Source: Pseudomonas mucoides (GTDB taxonomy: Bacteria > Pseudomonadota > Gammaproteobacteria > Pseudomonadales > Pseudomonadaceae). Taken from it: DNA of 64,000 nucleotides. The notes under the pieces are model-generated. The model did not search any database and had not been told where the DNA came from. It saw only the letters and a program-made list of their open reading frames with translations. Position numbers and translations under genes: made by a program. The stretch spans positions 930,001-994,000 of the forward strand of contig NZ_JACOPW010000001.1 of assembly GCF_015461845.1 (NCBI RefSeq). Direction: 5' to 3'. Positions 54,975-64,000 of this stretch are shown piece after piece (position 1 is the first letter of the stretch; every line of letters begins with the position of its first letter).

Positions 54975-55748
54975 ATGAACGCAAAAGTCTGGCTGGTGGG
55001 CGCGGGTCCCGGTGACCCTGAATTGCTGACCCTTAAAGCTGTTCGAGCGTTGAGAGAAGCGGATGTGGTGCTGATCGACGATCTGGTCAACGACGCGGTG
55101 CTTGAGCACTGCCCCGGCGCGCGCATTATTCCGGTGGGTAAACGCGGTGGCTGCCGCTCTACGCCACAGGAATTCATTCATCGTTTGATGCTGCGTTATG
55201 CCCGTCAGGGCAAATGCGTCGTGCGGCTCAAGGGGGGTGACCCGTGCATCTTCGGGCGTGGCGGTGAAGAAGCGCAGTGGTTGCGTGAGCGCGGGGTCGA
55301 GGCCGAGCTGGTCAATGGCATCACCGCCGGCCTGGCTGGCGCGACTCAATGCGATATTCCGTTGACCCTGCGCGGTGTCGCGCGAGGCGTGACGCTGGTG
55401 ACCGCCCACACTCAGGATGGCAGCAGCCTGAACTGGCAAGCGCTCGCTCAAGGTGGCACGACGCTGGTGATCTACATGGGTGTTGCGAAGCTCAGCGAGA
55501 TCCGTGAGCAACTGCTGGCGGGCGCAATGTCAGCAGATACGCCGGTGGCGATGATCGAAAATGCATCGTTGCCGCATCAACGGGAATGTCGGAGCAGCCT
55601 GATGGCGATGGAAGAAGATGCCTTGGCCTTCGCGTTGAAAAGCCCGGCCATCCTGGTGATTGGAGCAGTTGCCGGCAACTGTGCGAGCGAGCCTGCTCGC
55701 GAAGAGGCCCTGTCCGTCGACATTAACGTCGGATATCAACGCGCCTGA
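54975..55748 (+). CDS. cobA: Uroporphyrinogen-III C-methyltransferase with REP-derived tail
   Basis: A 257-residue SAM methyltransferase making precorrin-2, the precursor of the siroheme needed by NirB. VWLVGAGPGDPELLTLKAVRAL, VRLKGGDPCIFGRGGEEAQWL and the NGITAGLAGA loop are typical. The last ~25 residues (after AILVIGAVAGN) include ASEPAREE, which is a REP-like palindrome read in frame (55683-55707), so the C-terminus is probably a recent extension. It is the last gene of the nirBD-nas operon, 10 bases after nasC. Confidence 0.93.
   Translation: MNAKVWLVGAGPGDPELLTLKAVRALREADVVLIDDLVNDAVLEHCPGARIIPVGKRGGCRSTPQEFIHRLMLRYARQGKCVVRLKGGDPCIFGRGGEEAQWLRERGVEAELVNGITAGLAGATQCDIPLTLRGVARGVTLVTAHTQDGSSLNWQALAQGGTTLVIYMGVAKLSEIREQLLAGAMSADTPVAMIENASLPHQRECRSSLMAMEEDALAFALKSPAILVIGAVAGNCASEPAREEALSVDINVGYQRA
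55683..55707. repeat. REP-like palindrome inside the cobA 3' end
   Basis: GCGAGCGAGCCTGCTCGCGAA resembles the element at 37024 (first 20 bases GCGAGCGAGCCTGCTCGCGA). It is translated in frame before the cobA stop codon at 55746-55748. Confidence 0.75.
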
Positions 55749-55778
55749 CACATCCCGGTTCACCAAATCGCAGACAAA

Positions 55779-55808
55779 GAAAAGCCCGGCCTAAGCCGGG
55801 CTTTTCTC
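55779..55808. terminator. Bidirectional terminator between cobA and oprF
   Basis: AAAAGCCCGGC-CTAA-GCCGGGCTTTT lies 30 bases after cobA and 15 bases after the convergent oprF stop; A- and T-runs permit both directions. Confidence 0.93.
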
Positions 55809-55822
55809 AGAGCGGCGGGTAA

Positions 55823-56866
55823 TTACTTACCTTGGGCTTCAACCTGCGCTTCTACGCGACGGTTTACAGCGCGGCCAGCTTCAGTTTTGTTGTCAGCAAC
55901 TGGGCGAGTTTCGCCGTAGCCGATCGACTGAACGCGGGACGATTCAACACCGTACTGGTTGGTCAGAACTTGTTTAACGGCGTTTGCACGACGCTCGGAC
56001 AGTTTCTGGTTGTAAGCGTCAGGACCGACGGAGTCAGTGTGACCTTCAACAGTAGTGGTGGTGGATGGGTACTGCTTCATGAAATCAGCCAGGTTCTTGA
56101 TGTCGCCGTAGCTGTTTGGCTTGACTACCGACTTGTCGAAGTCGAATTTCACGTCCAGCTCAACACGAACAACTTCAGCAACTGCCGGGCAGCCATCAGC
56201 GTCAACAGTTACGTTGGCTGGGGTGTCTGGGCACTTGTCAACGTTGTCGCAAACGCCATCGTTGTCGCTGTCGGAGCAGACCTCTGGAGCTGGAGCAGCA
56301 GCGACTGGCTTGTTGCCGCCACCGAAGTTCACGCCCAGACCAACGGATGGGATGTAGTCCCACTTGCCGTTGTCCAGTTTGTAGTCAGCTTCTACGCCAG
56401 CACGAGCGTAGACGTTTTCCAGGAAGTAGTACTTCAGACCAGCGCCAGCAGTCAGGAAAGTCGACTGGTCACGACCGGTGTGGCCATCAGCGGCTACGTT
56501 GGTCATGCTGCCGTGCTTAACGCCACCTTGAACGTAAGGACGCAGAGCGTCGCCAGCGTTGTTGAAGTGGTACTGAGCGTTCAGACCGAACTGGTCGCCT
56601 TCAATTTTCTGAGAACCGGTACCGTTGTTCGAACGGGTGTGGTCGTCAGCATTGTAGGTCAGGTTCAACGATACGTCGTCGGTCAAGAAGTAACCGATGG
56701 AGGCGCCAGGAGTGTAGCCGTCTTCAACGTTCTTAACGCTGTCGTTGTACTTCTTCCCGTAGTTGAGCTCGCCTTCAACTGCGCCTTGGCCTTGTGCCAG
56801 AACGCCGAACGAAGTAGCGGCAATAAGAGTACCAATGGCCAAGCCCAAGGTGTTTTTCAGTTTCAT
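55823..56866 (-). CDS. oprF: OprF, major outer membrane porin and peptidoglycan anchor
   Basis: A 347-residue outer membrane protein. It has a signal peptide (residues 1-24, ending GVLA-QGQG), an N-terminal eight-strand beta barrel to about residue 180, a short linker with thrombospondin-like Asp/Cys repeats (CSDSDNDGVCDNVDKCPDTP), and a C-terminal OmpA domain (TTTTVEGHTDSVGPDAYNQK-type NGF region) binding peptidoglycan. It is downstream of sigX, which activates oprF transcription in P. aeruginosa and P. fluorescens. The codon use is strongly biased, as for abundant proteins. Confidence 0.97.
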   Translation of the reverse strand: MKLKNTLGLAIGTLIAATSFGVLAQGQGAVEGELNYGKKYNDSVKNVEDGYTPGASIGYFLTDDVSLNLTYNADDHTRSNNGTGSQKIEGDQFGLNAQYHFNNAGDALRPYVQGGVKHGSMTNVAADGHTGRDQSTFLTAGAGLKYYFLENVYARAGVEADYKLDNGKWDYIPSVGLGVNFGGGNKPVAAAPAPEVCSDSDNDGVCDNVDKCPDTPANVTVDADGCPAVAEVVRVELDVKFDFDKSVVKPNSYGDIKNLADFMKQYPSTTTTVEGHTDSVGPDAYNQKLSERRANAVKQVLTNQYGVESSRVQSIGYGETRPVADNKTEAGRAVNRRVEAQVEAQGK

Positions 56867-56925
56867 CCGTTAAATCCCCATCTGGTGATTGTAAAGCAGT
56901 CCCTCAAACCGGGGGACAACTCGGC

Positions 56926-56947
56926 GGCTAGTCTATCAGAACTAGCC
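56926..56947. promoter_or_regulatory. Hairpin in the sigX-oprF gap
   Basis: GGCTAGT and ACTAGCC flank eight bases in the 107-base gap between sigX and oprF, which should hold the SigX-dependent oprF promoter. The hairpin has no clear U-run; it may be a weak terminator after sigX. Confidence 0.4.
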
Positions 56948-56973
56948 TACACGTAAGAGATATTTGCGCTGAA

Positions 56974-57564
56974 CTAAGTTTCAGCAATGCCTGCAAATTT
57001 CTCACGCAATTTATCAAGAGCACGTTTGTACCGCATTTTTGTCGCACTCAAACCCATATGCATGATATCCGCGATCTCTTGAAATTCCAGCTCTGCGACA
57101 AAACGTAGCACCAGAATTTCACGGTCAATCGGGTTTACATACACCAGCCAGCGATCAAGTCCACCCTTATCCTCGGGTTTCGGCGCCTTTTCTTCAGACG
57201 CTTCCTCAAGGGGGTCCAGACTCAAAGCGTCCATCAAGCGACGCTTTCGCCGTTCCTTCCGATACTGTGTGATGCATTCGTTGTACGTGATGCTATATAG
57301 CCACGTCTTGAACTTCGATTTCCCCTCGAAGTTCTTCAAGCCGTACAGCACCTTCAACATCACTTCCTGACAGACATCGTCTGCGTCGCGATCGTTCCCA
57401 AGGTATCGGGCACAGACGTTAAATAATGTTCGCTGGTAACGCCGCATCAGTTCTTCATAGGCGCGCGTTACGTGAAACAGCTCGGTATGCGAGCGCGCGA
57501 CCAACTCCTCATCAGAGAGCTCGCGGGGGTCGTAGCGCGTGGAGAGCGATTGAGCTTTATTCAA
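56974..57564 (-). CDS. sigX: ECF sigma factor SigX
   Basis: A 196-residue extracytoplasmic-function sigma factor. Region 2 (VARYLGNDRDADDVCQEVMLKVLYGLKNF with core contact and -10 residues) and region 4 (REILVLRFVAELEFQEIADIMHMGLSATKMRYKRAL) are visible, joined by an acidic linker. The start is TTG at 57564, which gives the conserved MNKAQSLSTRYDPRELSDEE; no better start is available. It belongs to the crfX-cmpX-sigX-oprF envelope-stress cluster. Confidence 0.95.
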   Translation of the reverse strand: MNKAQSLSTRYDPRELSDEELVARSHTELFHVTRAYEELMRRYQRTLFNVCARYLGNDRDADDVCQEVMLKVLYGLKNFEGKSKFKTWLYSITYNECITQYRKERRKRRLMDALSLDPLEEASEEKAPKPEDKGGLDRWLVYVNPIDREILVLRFVAELEFQEIADIMHMGLSATKMRYKRALDKLREKFAGIAET

Positions 57565-57651
57565 AACAAGTCGGGCCGACAGTCAGGTCAATGTCCGCCG
57601 CTGCCCTTTCGGGGCAATTCGCGGCGGCATACATTAGCAGGGTTTGCCGGG

Positions 57652-58476
57652 TTAGCGGCTACTCACATGCTGCTCCAAGAGAATCCGATTGGAGAGAGAG
57701 ACTAGCTCACCCTCATCGGTCAGCAATGTGGTTTTAACCGTGCCGATCTCTTCGATCTGACCTTCGACCTCGCCAACACGCACTTGTTGCCCAACCTGAT
57801 ACAGCTCACGCACATAGATTCCCGCAAGAATCTGACCGGCAATTTCCCGGCTTCCCAGCCCCATGGCCAGCGCAACCGCCAGACCAACGGTGATCAATAC
57901 GATGACAATCACATGGTTGAGCAGGTCTGTCTTGACCTCCAACTGGCTGATCGCTACCGAGATACTGATGATTATCACCAGGCCCTGAGCAATTCGTCCC
58001 AACCCCGAAGCATAGTCCAGCCCTACGCCTTCTGCCGCGCCGCGCACCAGCCCATTGGCCAATTGCGCCAGCAACACACCCACCAGCAACACCAGCGCTG
58101 CGCCAAATACCTTGGGCAGATACAAAGCCAGCATATCCAGCGTAGCTGAAACTCGTTCAAGTCCAAGGGATTCTGCTGCAGAAACCAGAAAAATCAGCAG
58201 GACGAACCAATAGACGATCTTGCCGATCAAGGTCGATATCGGTACTTGAAGGCCGGCCCGGGACAATAATTTAGTCAGACCGGTGCCGCCCATCAGGCGA
58301 TCGAGACCCAGCTTGGCGAGCAGCTTGGACAATAAAGTGTCCAAAAGTTTCGCCACGACAAAACCCAACAGCAGCACAACCAATGCGCCGAACAGGTTCG
58401 GAATGAAGTTCGCAACCTTTGTCCATAACGCAGTCATTGCAGTGACGAGGCTCTGAGTCCAGAGATCAAGTTCCAT
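57652..58476 (-). CDS. cmpX: CmpX, MscS-family mechanosensitive channel-like protein
   Basis: A 274-residue inner-membrane protein with about five hydrophobic segments and a C-terminal small soluble MscS-like domain (VRELYQVGQQVRVGEVEGQIEEIGTVKTTLL). In P. aeruginosa CmpX affects SigX activity and membrane stress. I chose the ATG at 58476 over TTG at 58482. It starts two bases after crfX ends and lies upstream of sigX, so it is likely in one transcript with crfX. Confidence 0.9.
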   Translation of the reverse strand: MELDLWTQSLVTAMTALWTKVANFIPNLFGALVVLLLGFVVAKLLDTLLSKLLAKLGLDRLMGGTGLTKLLSRAGLQVPISTLIGKIVYWFVLLIFLVSAAESLGLERVSATLDMLALYLPKVFGAALVLLVGVLLAQLANGLVRGAAEGVGLDYASGLGRIAQGLVIIISISVAISQLEVKTDLLNHVIVIVLITVGLAVALAMGLGSREIAGQILAGIYVRELYQVGQQVRVGEVEGQIEEIGTVKTTLLTDEGELVSLSNRILLEQHVSSR

Positions 58477-58478
58477 AT

Positions 58479-58727
58479 TCAATCAGCCTTATCAGCAGTG
58501 CGAACGGTAGGTTTACGGTGGCGGGAGACTGGCGCGACGTGGGCCGAGCCGTTGTTGAGGGCAATCATCAGCGCGGGCAACCAGCGGCCCAGCAGGCTGA
58601 ACAGATCGCCAGCGCCGACCTGGCGATTGGCGGTTTTCAGTACACGCCCAAGGCACGCATCGTCGTCCCGGGTGGACGGTGATGCATTGAGCATGTCGCG
58701 CAAAGACTGTTCAAACGGATCGTGCAT
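58479..58727 (-). CDS. crfX: CrfX, small protein of the cmpX-sigX cluster
   Basis: An 82-residue soluble protein beginning MHDPFEQSLRDMLN, as in the CrfX of P. aeruginosa, whose function is poorly known. It has a hydrophobic middle (FSLLGRWLPALMIAL) and a basic tail (SRHRKPTVR). I chose the ATG at 58727, with AGAGG upstream; GTG at 58733 overlaps that site. It is translationally close to cmpX. Confidence 0.82.
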   Translation of the reverse strand: MHDPFEQSLRDMLNASPSTRDDDACLGRVLKTANRQVGAGDLFSLLGRWLPALMIALNNGSAHVAPVSRHRKPTVRTADKAD

Positions 58728-58790
58728 ACGCACCTCTCGTGATGTCTGTGAAAGACGCGATCAAATTTGCCCGGGTCACATGACGCATGC

Positions 58791-59786
58791 TCACACCCAA
58801 CGCAAACGTCGAAATAACCACCACTGCCCGAGCGCCACCGAGACCATCATCAGGCACGCAATCAGGAAGCCATACGGGCTCGCCGAGAACGGAATACCAC
58901 CGACGTTGATCCCCAAAAGACCGGTCAGGAAACTCATCGGCAAAAAGATCCCGGTGATGATCCCGAAGCGGTACATCGTGCGGTTCATGCGCACGCTCAA
59001 ACGTCTGTCTTCAGCCTCGAGGACCAGCCCCACCCGCTCCCGGGTCAATTCCAGCTCCTCAAGGTAGCGGGTCAGGCTGTTGTTCAATTCGTTCCAGTAA
59101 TCGCCATCGTCTTCGACAAACCAGGGCAATTTTATACGCGTCAGTTGCCCGAAAATATCCCGCTGAGGTGCAAGAAAACGTTTCAGCGCCGCTGCCCTGC
59201 GACGGATCTGCAATATGGCGCCGTGCTCGGGAGTATACCGTTCGTCGGCATCCAGTTTTTCTTCTTCCTCATCGACCACTTCCGAGAGGCAACTGACCAG
59301 ATCCTGCACTTTATTGGTGAGGTACTGCGCCATATACAGGACGAGTTCGGACGCGGTTTTCGGCCCTTTGCCGTCGGCGAGCTGCACCAACAATTCATCG
59401 GTGGCGCGCAATGGACGCAAACGCAGGGAAATAACCCGCTTGGCCGAGGCGAAAATCCGCACCGAAACCATGTCTTCCGGTTCTGCGCCGGGATTCAAAT
59501 TGACCCCACGCAAAAATAGCAGCAGTTCGCTGTCCGAAAGCTGTAGAAGACGCGGTCGGGTATTTTCTTCGAGCAGAAGGTCGCAACTGAATTCACTCAG
59601 ACCGCTGGTTTTACGCAGCCAGGTCTGGGTTTGCGGATGACTGCGATCCCAATGCAGCCACAGGCTCTCATGGGCCTGAAGCTGCAAGTCATCGAGTTCA
59701 GTCCGGGCTATCGAACGCGCACTGCCTTTACCGTCCAGTACCAGGGCATGCACCAGGCCCCACTGCGCGTTTTCTTCCTCGAACAT
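58791..59786 (-). CDS. cmaX: CmaX/ZntB-type CorA-family transporter
   Basis: A 331-residue CorA-superfamily protein. A long cytoplasmic alpha/beta and coiled-coil part (SEVVDEEEEKLDADERY, LELTRERVGLVLEAEDRRLSVRMNRTMY) is followed by two C-terminal membrane helices with the ZntB-type loop GINVGGIP in place of the GMN of magnesium CorA, suggesting zinc or proton-coupled metal transport. I chose the ATG at 59786, six bases past AAAGGG. It is the usual neighbour of crfX. Confidence 0.9.
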   Translation of the reverse strand: MFEEENAQWGLVHALVLDGKGSARSIARTELDDLQLQAHESLWLHWDRSHPQTQTWLRKTSGLSEFSCDLLLEENTRPRLLQLSDSELLLFLRGVNLNPGAEPEDMVSVRIFASAKRVISLRLRPLRATDELLVQLADGKGPKTASELVLYMAQYLTNKVQDLVSCLSEVVDEEEEKLDADERYTPEHGAILQIRRRAAALKRFLAPQRDIFGQLTRIKLPWFVEDDGDYWNELNNSLTRYLEELELTRERVGLVLEAEDRRLSVRMNRTMYRFGIITGIFLPMSFLTGLLGINVGGIPFSASPYGFLIACLMMVSVALGQWWLFRRLRWV

Positions 59787-59810
59787 CCGCATCCCTTTGT
59801 TGGTTTCTGG

Positions 59811-60302
59811 TTATTCAGGCATTTTCAGCGGGCTTGGCGAGATGATCACGCCGTTGTTGTCCGCGTAAATGTAATGGCCTGGATGGAACGTCACGCCGGC
59901 AAAGGTCACCGCGACGTTCAGATCGCCAATGCCGCGCTTGTCGGTTTTCATCGGGTGGCTGGCCAGGGCCTGAACCCCCAGGTCGGTTTGTGCAATGACG
60001 TCGACGTCACGGATGCAACCGTAGATCACCAGCCCTTCCCAACCGTTTTTCGCGGCCTTCTCGGCGATCATGTCGCCCAGTAGCGCACGACGCAGCGAAC
60101 CACCACCGTCGACCACCAACACCTTGCCATTGCCCTTGAGCTCGGCTTGCTCCTTGACCAACGAGTTGTCTTCGAAGCACTTGATGGTCACGATTTCGCC
60201 GCCGAAAGAATCACGGCCACCGAAATTGCTGAACATCGGTTCCAGCACCTGCACCAGCTCCGGATAGGCGTCGCACAGGTCAGGCGTGAGGTAATGATTC
60301 AT
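59811..60302 (-). CDS. rraA: RraA, ribonuclease E inhibitor family protein
   Basis: A 163-residue trimeric protein. It has the typical start [51 protein letters not shown] and [16 protein letters not shown]. RraA inhibits RNase E in E. coli; related proteins are 4-hydroxy-4-methyl-2-oxoglutarate aldolases, and the GCIRD motif is shared. It is between the esterase gene and cmaX on the same strand. Confidence 0.93.
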   Translation of the reverse strand: MNHYLTPDLCDAYPELVQVLEPMFSNFGGRDSFGGEIVTIKCFEDNSLVKEQAELKGNGKVLVVDGGGSLRRALLGDMIAEKAAKNGWEGLVIYGCIRDVDVIAQTDLGVQALASHPMKTDKRGIGDLNVAVTFAGVTFHPGHYIYADNNGVIISPSPLKMPE

Positions 60303-60423
60303 CGAGAAACTCCTGTAAAGAGGAAGACAATCGAGGGTGTCGAAACGTGACCAAAACTGCTTAATGCGTCATATCTTAGCCGCAAGCCGATCAGAGCGAA
60401 ATGCCCTTGTTAGAGCATCAGGC

Positions 60424-61413
60424 TCAAACTGCCGTCGCCAGATCCGGCTTATCGCCCATCAAGGGCGTCTGTTGATCACCCAACCACCGCGCCACCAACG
60501 GCCAGACCTCGGCTTGAGCCGCTTTGCTGACCAGCATCTCTACGTGGCCAAAATTATCGCCAAAGCCCTGTTCGCGGCCAAGGTTGATGAACTGCTTGTG
60601 CTCGGAACCGATCTGCTCGAACAATTTGCGGCACGCCCACGCCGGGTCCTGATGATCGCCAACAGCGCTCACGGCCAACACTGGCATCGCCACATTGGCC
60701 AATCCGGCCCACCAGTCTTTGTCGGCATCGCCAAAACGCCCGAACAATCCGTACCAACGCATGCTTTCCAGGGCCAGGCCAATCGGCTCGTCCTCCGGTC
60801 CGCGCTTGAGCCGTGATCCCGACAGTTGCGCAAAACGCTTGAGAATAAAGCGCCCGCTCCACTCCACCGGGGGAATCTTCAACGGCCAATAGGTGCGGCT
60901 GACCTGCGTGCCAAAAAACGCCGCAGACGCCACCACAGGTTCACCGATGTACTCACCACCCAATGCTGCCGCCAACGTAATTCCGCCCAGCGAGTGACCG
61001 ATCCAGTGCGGGACCTGGCCACTTTGCTCACGCACGAACGCGCCAATGGCGGGCAGATCGTAACGCGCGTAGTCGGCGACACGGTTCTTGCGGTAGTTCT
61101 GGTTACGCTGGGACAGGCCATGGCCGCGCATTTCGGGAATCCACACATCGAATCCCAGACGCGTCAGATAGGCGCCCAACCCCAACCCTTTCGGGGAAAA
61201 CCAGAAGCGGCGATTGGAGAAGCTGCCGTGCAACAGGATCACCGGCACGCCACGTACCGCCGGCTCATCGGCCATGCCCAACCGGGTAACGGCCAGCTCG
61301 ACGCTGACGTCGGGACTGTTTGCCGGCTTCAAACGGTAAACATCTTCGCTCAGATCACCGCGCCGTTCGGCGCTGATCAGGGCGACAGGAAATAGGTTGC
61401 TGCTGCTTTGCAT
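60424..61413 (-). CDS. Alpha/beta hydrolase (esterase/lipase-like)
   Basis: A 329-residue hydrolase. The oxyanion region ILLHGSFSNRRFW and the nucleophile elbow GHSLGGITLAAAL (Ser in GHSLG) are followed by the late Asp (SAVGDHQDP) and His (DNFGHVEML), completing the triad. It has no signal peptide. I chose the ATG at 61413. The substrate is not known. It lies between ppsA and rraA on the same strand, separated from ppsA by a terminator. Confidence 0.87.
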   Translation of the reverse strand: MQSSSNLFPVALISAERRGDLSEDVYRLKPANSPDVSVELAVTRLGMADEPAVRGVPVILLHGSFSNRRFWFSPKGLGLGAYLTRLGFDVWIPEMRGHGLSQRNQNYRKNRVADYARYDLPAIGAFVREQSGQVPHWIGHSLGGITLAAALGGEYIGEPVVASAAFFGTQVSRTYWPLKIPPVEWSGRFILKRFAQLSGSRLKRGPEDEPIGLALESMRWYGLFGRFGDADKDWWAGLANVAMPVLAVSAVGDHQDPAWACRKLFEQIGSEHKQFINLGREQGFGDNFGHVEMLVSKAAQAEVWPLVARWLGDQQTPLMGDKPDLATAV

Positions 61414-61469
61414 AATGCTCTTGCACAAAAAAGGGCGGCATCCAGAGGAGCCCGCCCTACTCAATTCTT

Positions 61470-61497
61470 AAAGCCCCGGCCACTTGACCGGGGCTTC
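61470..61497 (-). terminator. Terminator after ppsA
   Basis: AAGCCCCGG and CCGGGGCTT enclose eight bases, just past the ppsA stop codon on the minus strand and followed by TTTAAG. A second GC-rich inverted repeat AGGGCGG/CCGCCCT lies at 61431-61457. Confidence 0.82.
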
Positions 61498-61504
61498 ATT
61501 CACA

Positions 61505-63880
61505 TCACGCCGAGGCTTGACCTTCAGCCAGGAAGAACCAGGTTTCCAGTACGGAGTCCGGGTTCAACGAAACGCTTTCAATGCCCTGCTCCATCAGCCA
61601 CTTGGCCAGGTCCGGGTGGTCCGAAGGACCCTGACCGCAAATGCCGATGTACTTGCCTGCCTTGTTACACGCGGCAATGGCGTTCGCCAGCAGCTTCTTG
61701 ACCGCCGGATTACGCTCGTCGAACAGGTGCGCGATGATCCCGGAGTCACGGTCCAGGCCCAGCGTCAGCTGAGTCAGGTCGTTGGAACCGATCGAGAAGC
61801 CGTCGAAGAATTCGAGGAACTCTTCAGCGAGGATCGCGTTGGATGGCAGTTCGCACATCATGATGATGCGCAGACCGTTTTCGCCGCGAGCCAGACCGTT
61901 TTCGGCCAGCAGATCGATCACCTGGCTGGCTTCGCCCAAAGTACGGACGAACGGCACCATGATTTCGACGTTGGTCAGGCCCATCTCGTTGCGCACGCGC
62001 TTGAGGGCACGGCACTCGAGTTCGAAGCAGTCACGGAACGATTCGCTGATGTAACGCGAAGCACCACGGAAGCCCAGCATCGGGTTTTCTTCTTCCGGCT
62101 CGTAGAGCTTGCCGCCGATCAGGTTCGCGTATTCGTTGGACTTGAAGTCCGACAGACGCACGATGACCTTTTTCGGTGTAAACGCTGCAGCCAGGGTGCT
62201 GATGCCTTCGACCAGTTTGTCGACGTAGAAGTCGACCGGGTCGTTGTAACCGGCAATGCGCTTGTCGACGCTGTCCTTGATGTCCTGCGGCAGACCGTCA
62301 TAGTTCAACAGCGCTTTGGGGTGAACACCGATCATGCGGTTGATGATGAATTCCAGACGGGCCAGGCCCACACCGGCGTTCGGCAGCTGCGCGAAATCGA
62401 AGGCGCGGTCCGGGTTGCCGACGTTCATCATGATCTTGAACGGCAGGTCCGGCATGGCGTCAACGGAGTTCTTCTTGATGTCGAAGCCCAGTTCGCCTTC
62501 GAAGATGTAACCGGTGTCGCCTTCAGCGCAGGAAACGGTCACGCCCTGGCCGTCTTTCAACAACTGGGTGGCGTTGCCGCAACCGACCACGGCCGGGATG
62601 CCCAGCTCGCGAGCGATGATCGCCGCGTGGCAGGTACGACCGCCACGGTTGGTGACGATGGCGCTGGCGCGTTTCATGACCGGTTCCCAGTCCGGGTCGG
62701 TCATGTCGGAGACCAGAACGTCGCCTGGCTGGACTTTGTCCATCTCGGACACGTCCTTGATGATGCGGACCTTGCCGGCGCCGATGCGCTGGCCGATGGC
62801 GCGACCTTCAACCAGCACAGTGCCGGTTTCTTTCAGCAGGTAACGTTCCATGACGTTGGCCTGGGTGCGGCTCTTCACGGTTTCAGGACGGGCCTGAACG
62901 ATGTAGAGCTTGCCGTCGTCACCGTCTTTGGCCCATTCGATGTCCATCGGGCACTGGTAGTGCTTCTCGATGATCATCGCTTGCTTGGCCAGTTCGCTGA
63001 CTTCGGCGTCGGTCAGGCAGAAACGTGCGCGATCAGCCTTGTCGACGTCGATGGTCTTGACCGATTTACCGGCCGTGGCGACTTCGCCGTAGATCATCTT
63101 GATGGCTTTGCTGCCCAGGTTGCGGCGCAGGATGGCTGGGCGACCAGCGGCCAGCGTGCCTTTGTGGACGTAGAACTCATCCGGGTTCACCGCGCCTTGT
63201 ACGACGGTTTCACCCAGGCCGTAGGCGCCGGTGATGAACACCACGTCACGGAAGCCTGATTCAGTATCGAGGGTGAACATCACGCCGGCGGTGCCGGTTT
63301 CGGAGCGGACCATGCGCTGAACGCCAGCCGACAGGGCCACCAGCTTGTGGTCGAAGCCCTGGTGTACGCGATAGGAAATGGCGCGGTCGTTGAACAGCGA
63401 AGCGAACACCTCTTTGGCGGCGCGAATAACGTTTTCGACACCACGGATGTTCAGGAAGGTTTCCTGCTGACCGGCGAAAGAAGCGTCCGGCAAGTCTTCG
63501 GCGGTAGCGGAAGAGCGCACGGCCACGGCCATGTCAGGGTTGCCGGCCGACAGCGTGGCGAACGCGGTGCGGATTTCGGCGTTGAGCTTCTCGGGGAACT
63601 CGGCTTCCATGATCCATTGACGAATCTGGGCACCGGTACGGGCCAGGGCGTTGACATCGTCGACATCCAGGGCGTCGAGGGCGGCATGGATCTGATCGTT
63701 GAGACCGCTCAGTTCCAGAAAATCACGATAAGCCTGAGCTGTCGTGGCGAAGCCACCGGGCACCGATACACCGGCACCTGCGAGGTTACTGATCATCTCG
63801 CCCAGGGATGCGTTCTTGCCCCCCACATGCTCAACATCGTGTTTGCCGAGCTTATCGAGGGAAACTACGTACTCTACCAA
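61505..63880 (-). CDS. ppsA: Phosphoenolpyruvate synthase
   Basis: A 791-residue enzyme converting pyruvate and ATP to PEP, AMP and phosphate for gluconeogenesis. The N-terminal ATP-grasp domain ([36 protein letters not shown]), the phosphohistidine domain with His418 in [10 protein letters not shown], and the C-terminal PEP-binding barrel ([42 protein letters not shown]) are intact. The length is normal. The usual divergent regulator gene ppsR is expected beyond the window end. Confidence 0.97.
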   Translation of the reverse strand: MVEYVVSLDKLGKHDVEHVGGKNASLGEMISNLAGAGVSVPGGFATTAQAYRDFLELSGLNDQIHAALDALDVDDVNALARTGAQIRQWIMEAEFPEKLNAEIRTAFATLSAGNPDMAVAVRSSATAEDLPDASFAGQQETFLNIRGVENVIRAAKEVFASLFNDRAISYRVHQGFDHKLVALSAGVQRMVRSETGTAGVMFTLDTESGFRDVVFITGAYGLGETVVQGAVNPDEFYVHKGTLAAGRPAILRRNLGSKAIKMIYGEVATAGKSVKTIDVDKADRARFCLTDAEVSELAKQAMIIEKHYQCPMDIEWAKDGDDGKLYIVQARPETVKSRTQANVMERYLLKETGTVLVEGRAIGQRIGAGKVRIIKDVSEMDKVQPGDVLVSDMTDPDWEPVMKRASAIVTNRGGRTCHAAIIARELGIPAVVGCGNATQLLKDGQGVTVSCAEGDTGYIFEGELGFDIKKNSVDAMPDLPFKIMMNVGNPDRAFDFAQLPNAGVGLARLEFIINRMIGVHPKALLNYDGLPQDIKDSVDKRIAGYNDPVDFYVDKLVEGISTLAAAFTPKKVIVRLSDFKSNEYANLIGGKLYEPEEENPMLGFRGASRYISESFRDCFELECRALKRVRNEMGLTNVEIMVPFVRTLGEASQVIDLLAENGLARGENGLRIIMMCELPSNAILAEEFLEFFDGFSIGSNDLTQLTLGLDRDSGIIAHLFDERNPAVKKLLANAIAACNKAGKYIGICGQGPSDHPDLAKWLMEQGIESVSLNPDSVLETWFFLAEGQASA

Positions 63881-64000
63881 GGTGATCTCTCCACTAACTG
63901 TGTTGGAAAAGCTCAGAAGCCGGCTGCTCGGGGGAGCGTTTGCCAGCTGTATGGCCTGGACCTGGAAAATAAGTGAGAATGCGGGCCACTGGCGGCCGAC
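63881..64000. other. Upstream region of ppsA, no gene seen
   Basis: The last 120 bases should hold the ppsA promoter. I see no start of a divergent gene within the window. Confidence 0.5.

Noticed and set aside
55832..56956. A 374-codon plus-strand frame opposite oprF
   Set aside because: oprF has strongly biased codons that keep the reverse frame open; no motifs or ribosome site support it.
61484..63259. A 591-codon plus-strand frame opposite ppsA
   Set aside because: Antisense to ppsA; composition (Val, Asp, His, Gln-rich) is that of a reverse-strand shadow.
63881..64000. Possible start of ppsR
   Set aside because: No convincing start codon with a ribosome site and ppsR-like sequence is seen before the window ends.

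Overview
This is a chromosomal window from a Pseudomonas, most likely of the P. fluorescens group. The evidence is high GC content (about 60%), REP elements of the Pseudomonas type (a variant of gtgggagc...gcttgcccgcgatg), and gene blocks that follow the order I recall from P. aeruginosa: ccoGHIS-hemN-anr-apt, recR-ybaB-dnaX, ligA-zipA-smc-gntR-xdhABC-guaD, pyrD-nasST-nasA-kinase-nirBD-nas-cobA, and oprF-sigX-cmpX-crfX-cmaX-rraA-esterase-ppsA. Almost everything is core genome. I see no prophage, insertion sequence, CRISPR array, tRNA or rRNA. The one stable RNA is the 4.5S SRP RNA.

Layout. 1-7.95 kb: end of the cbb3 oxidase assembly operon (ccoG partial, ccoH, ccoI, ccoS), a TauE/SafE-like membrane protein, then hemN behind a perfect ANR box, anr itself, and apt. 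8-13.8 kb: acyl-CoA dehydrogenase, recR, a CurA-like oxidoreductase, ybaB and dnaX, all on the minus strand. 14-18.2 kb: a periplasmic solute-binding-like protein, a PAS-GGDEF-EAL protein, ffs and a zinc metallopeptidase. 18.3-25.4 kb: ligA, zipA and smc. 25.4-34.9 kb: purine catabolism (GntR regulator, xdhABC, guaD), then a second GntR regulator divergent from a BenE-type transporter. 35-43.9 kb: yggL, dacB, a CHASE-PAS-GGDEF protein, rlmKL, rmf and pyrD. 44-55.8 kb: the complete nitrate assimilation cluster. 55.8-63.9 kb: oprF and its sigX/cmpX neighbourhood, rraA, an alpha/beta hydrolase and ppsA.

The most coherent system is nitrate assimilation. The sensor/antiterminator pair nasS-nasT is encoded next to three leader RNAs, upstream of nasS, nasA and nirB. 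Each leader follows a good sigma-54 (-24/-12) promoter match. Each carries hairpins with six-base loops having A at position 1 and G at position 4 (the published ANTAR-protein recognition pattern), and the last hairpin overlaps the 5' arm of an intrinsic terminator. This predicts that nitrogen limitation (sigma-54, presumably with NtrC) and nitrate (NasS/NasT) both gate all three units, including nasST itself.

Other points that stand out: ligA looks mosaic, with its first ~395 codons near 50% GC and the rest near 65%; a REP-like palindrome is read through in frame in the 3' end of cobA; two TGAC-N6-GTCA palindromes lie in the gntR-xdhA divergent promoter; the EAL domain has a Gly in the DDFGTG metal motif; and at least three palindromic repeat families are scattered between genes. 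I did not find a clearly unknown multigene system.
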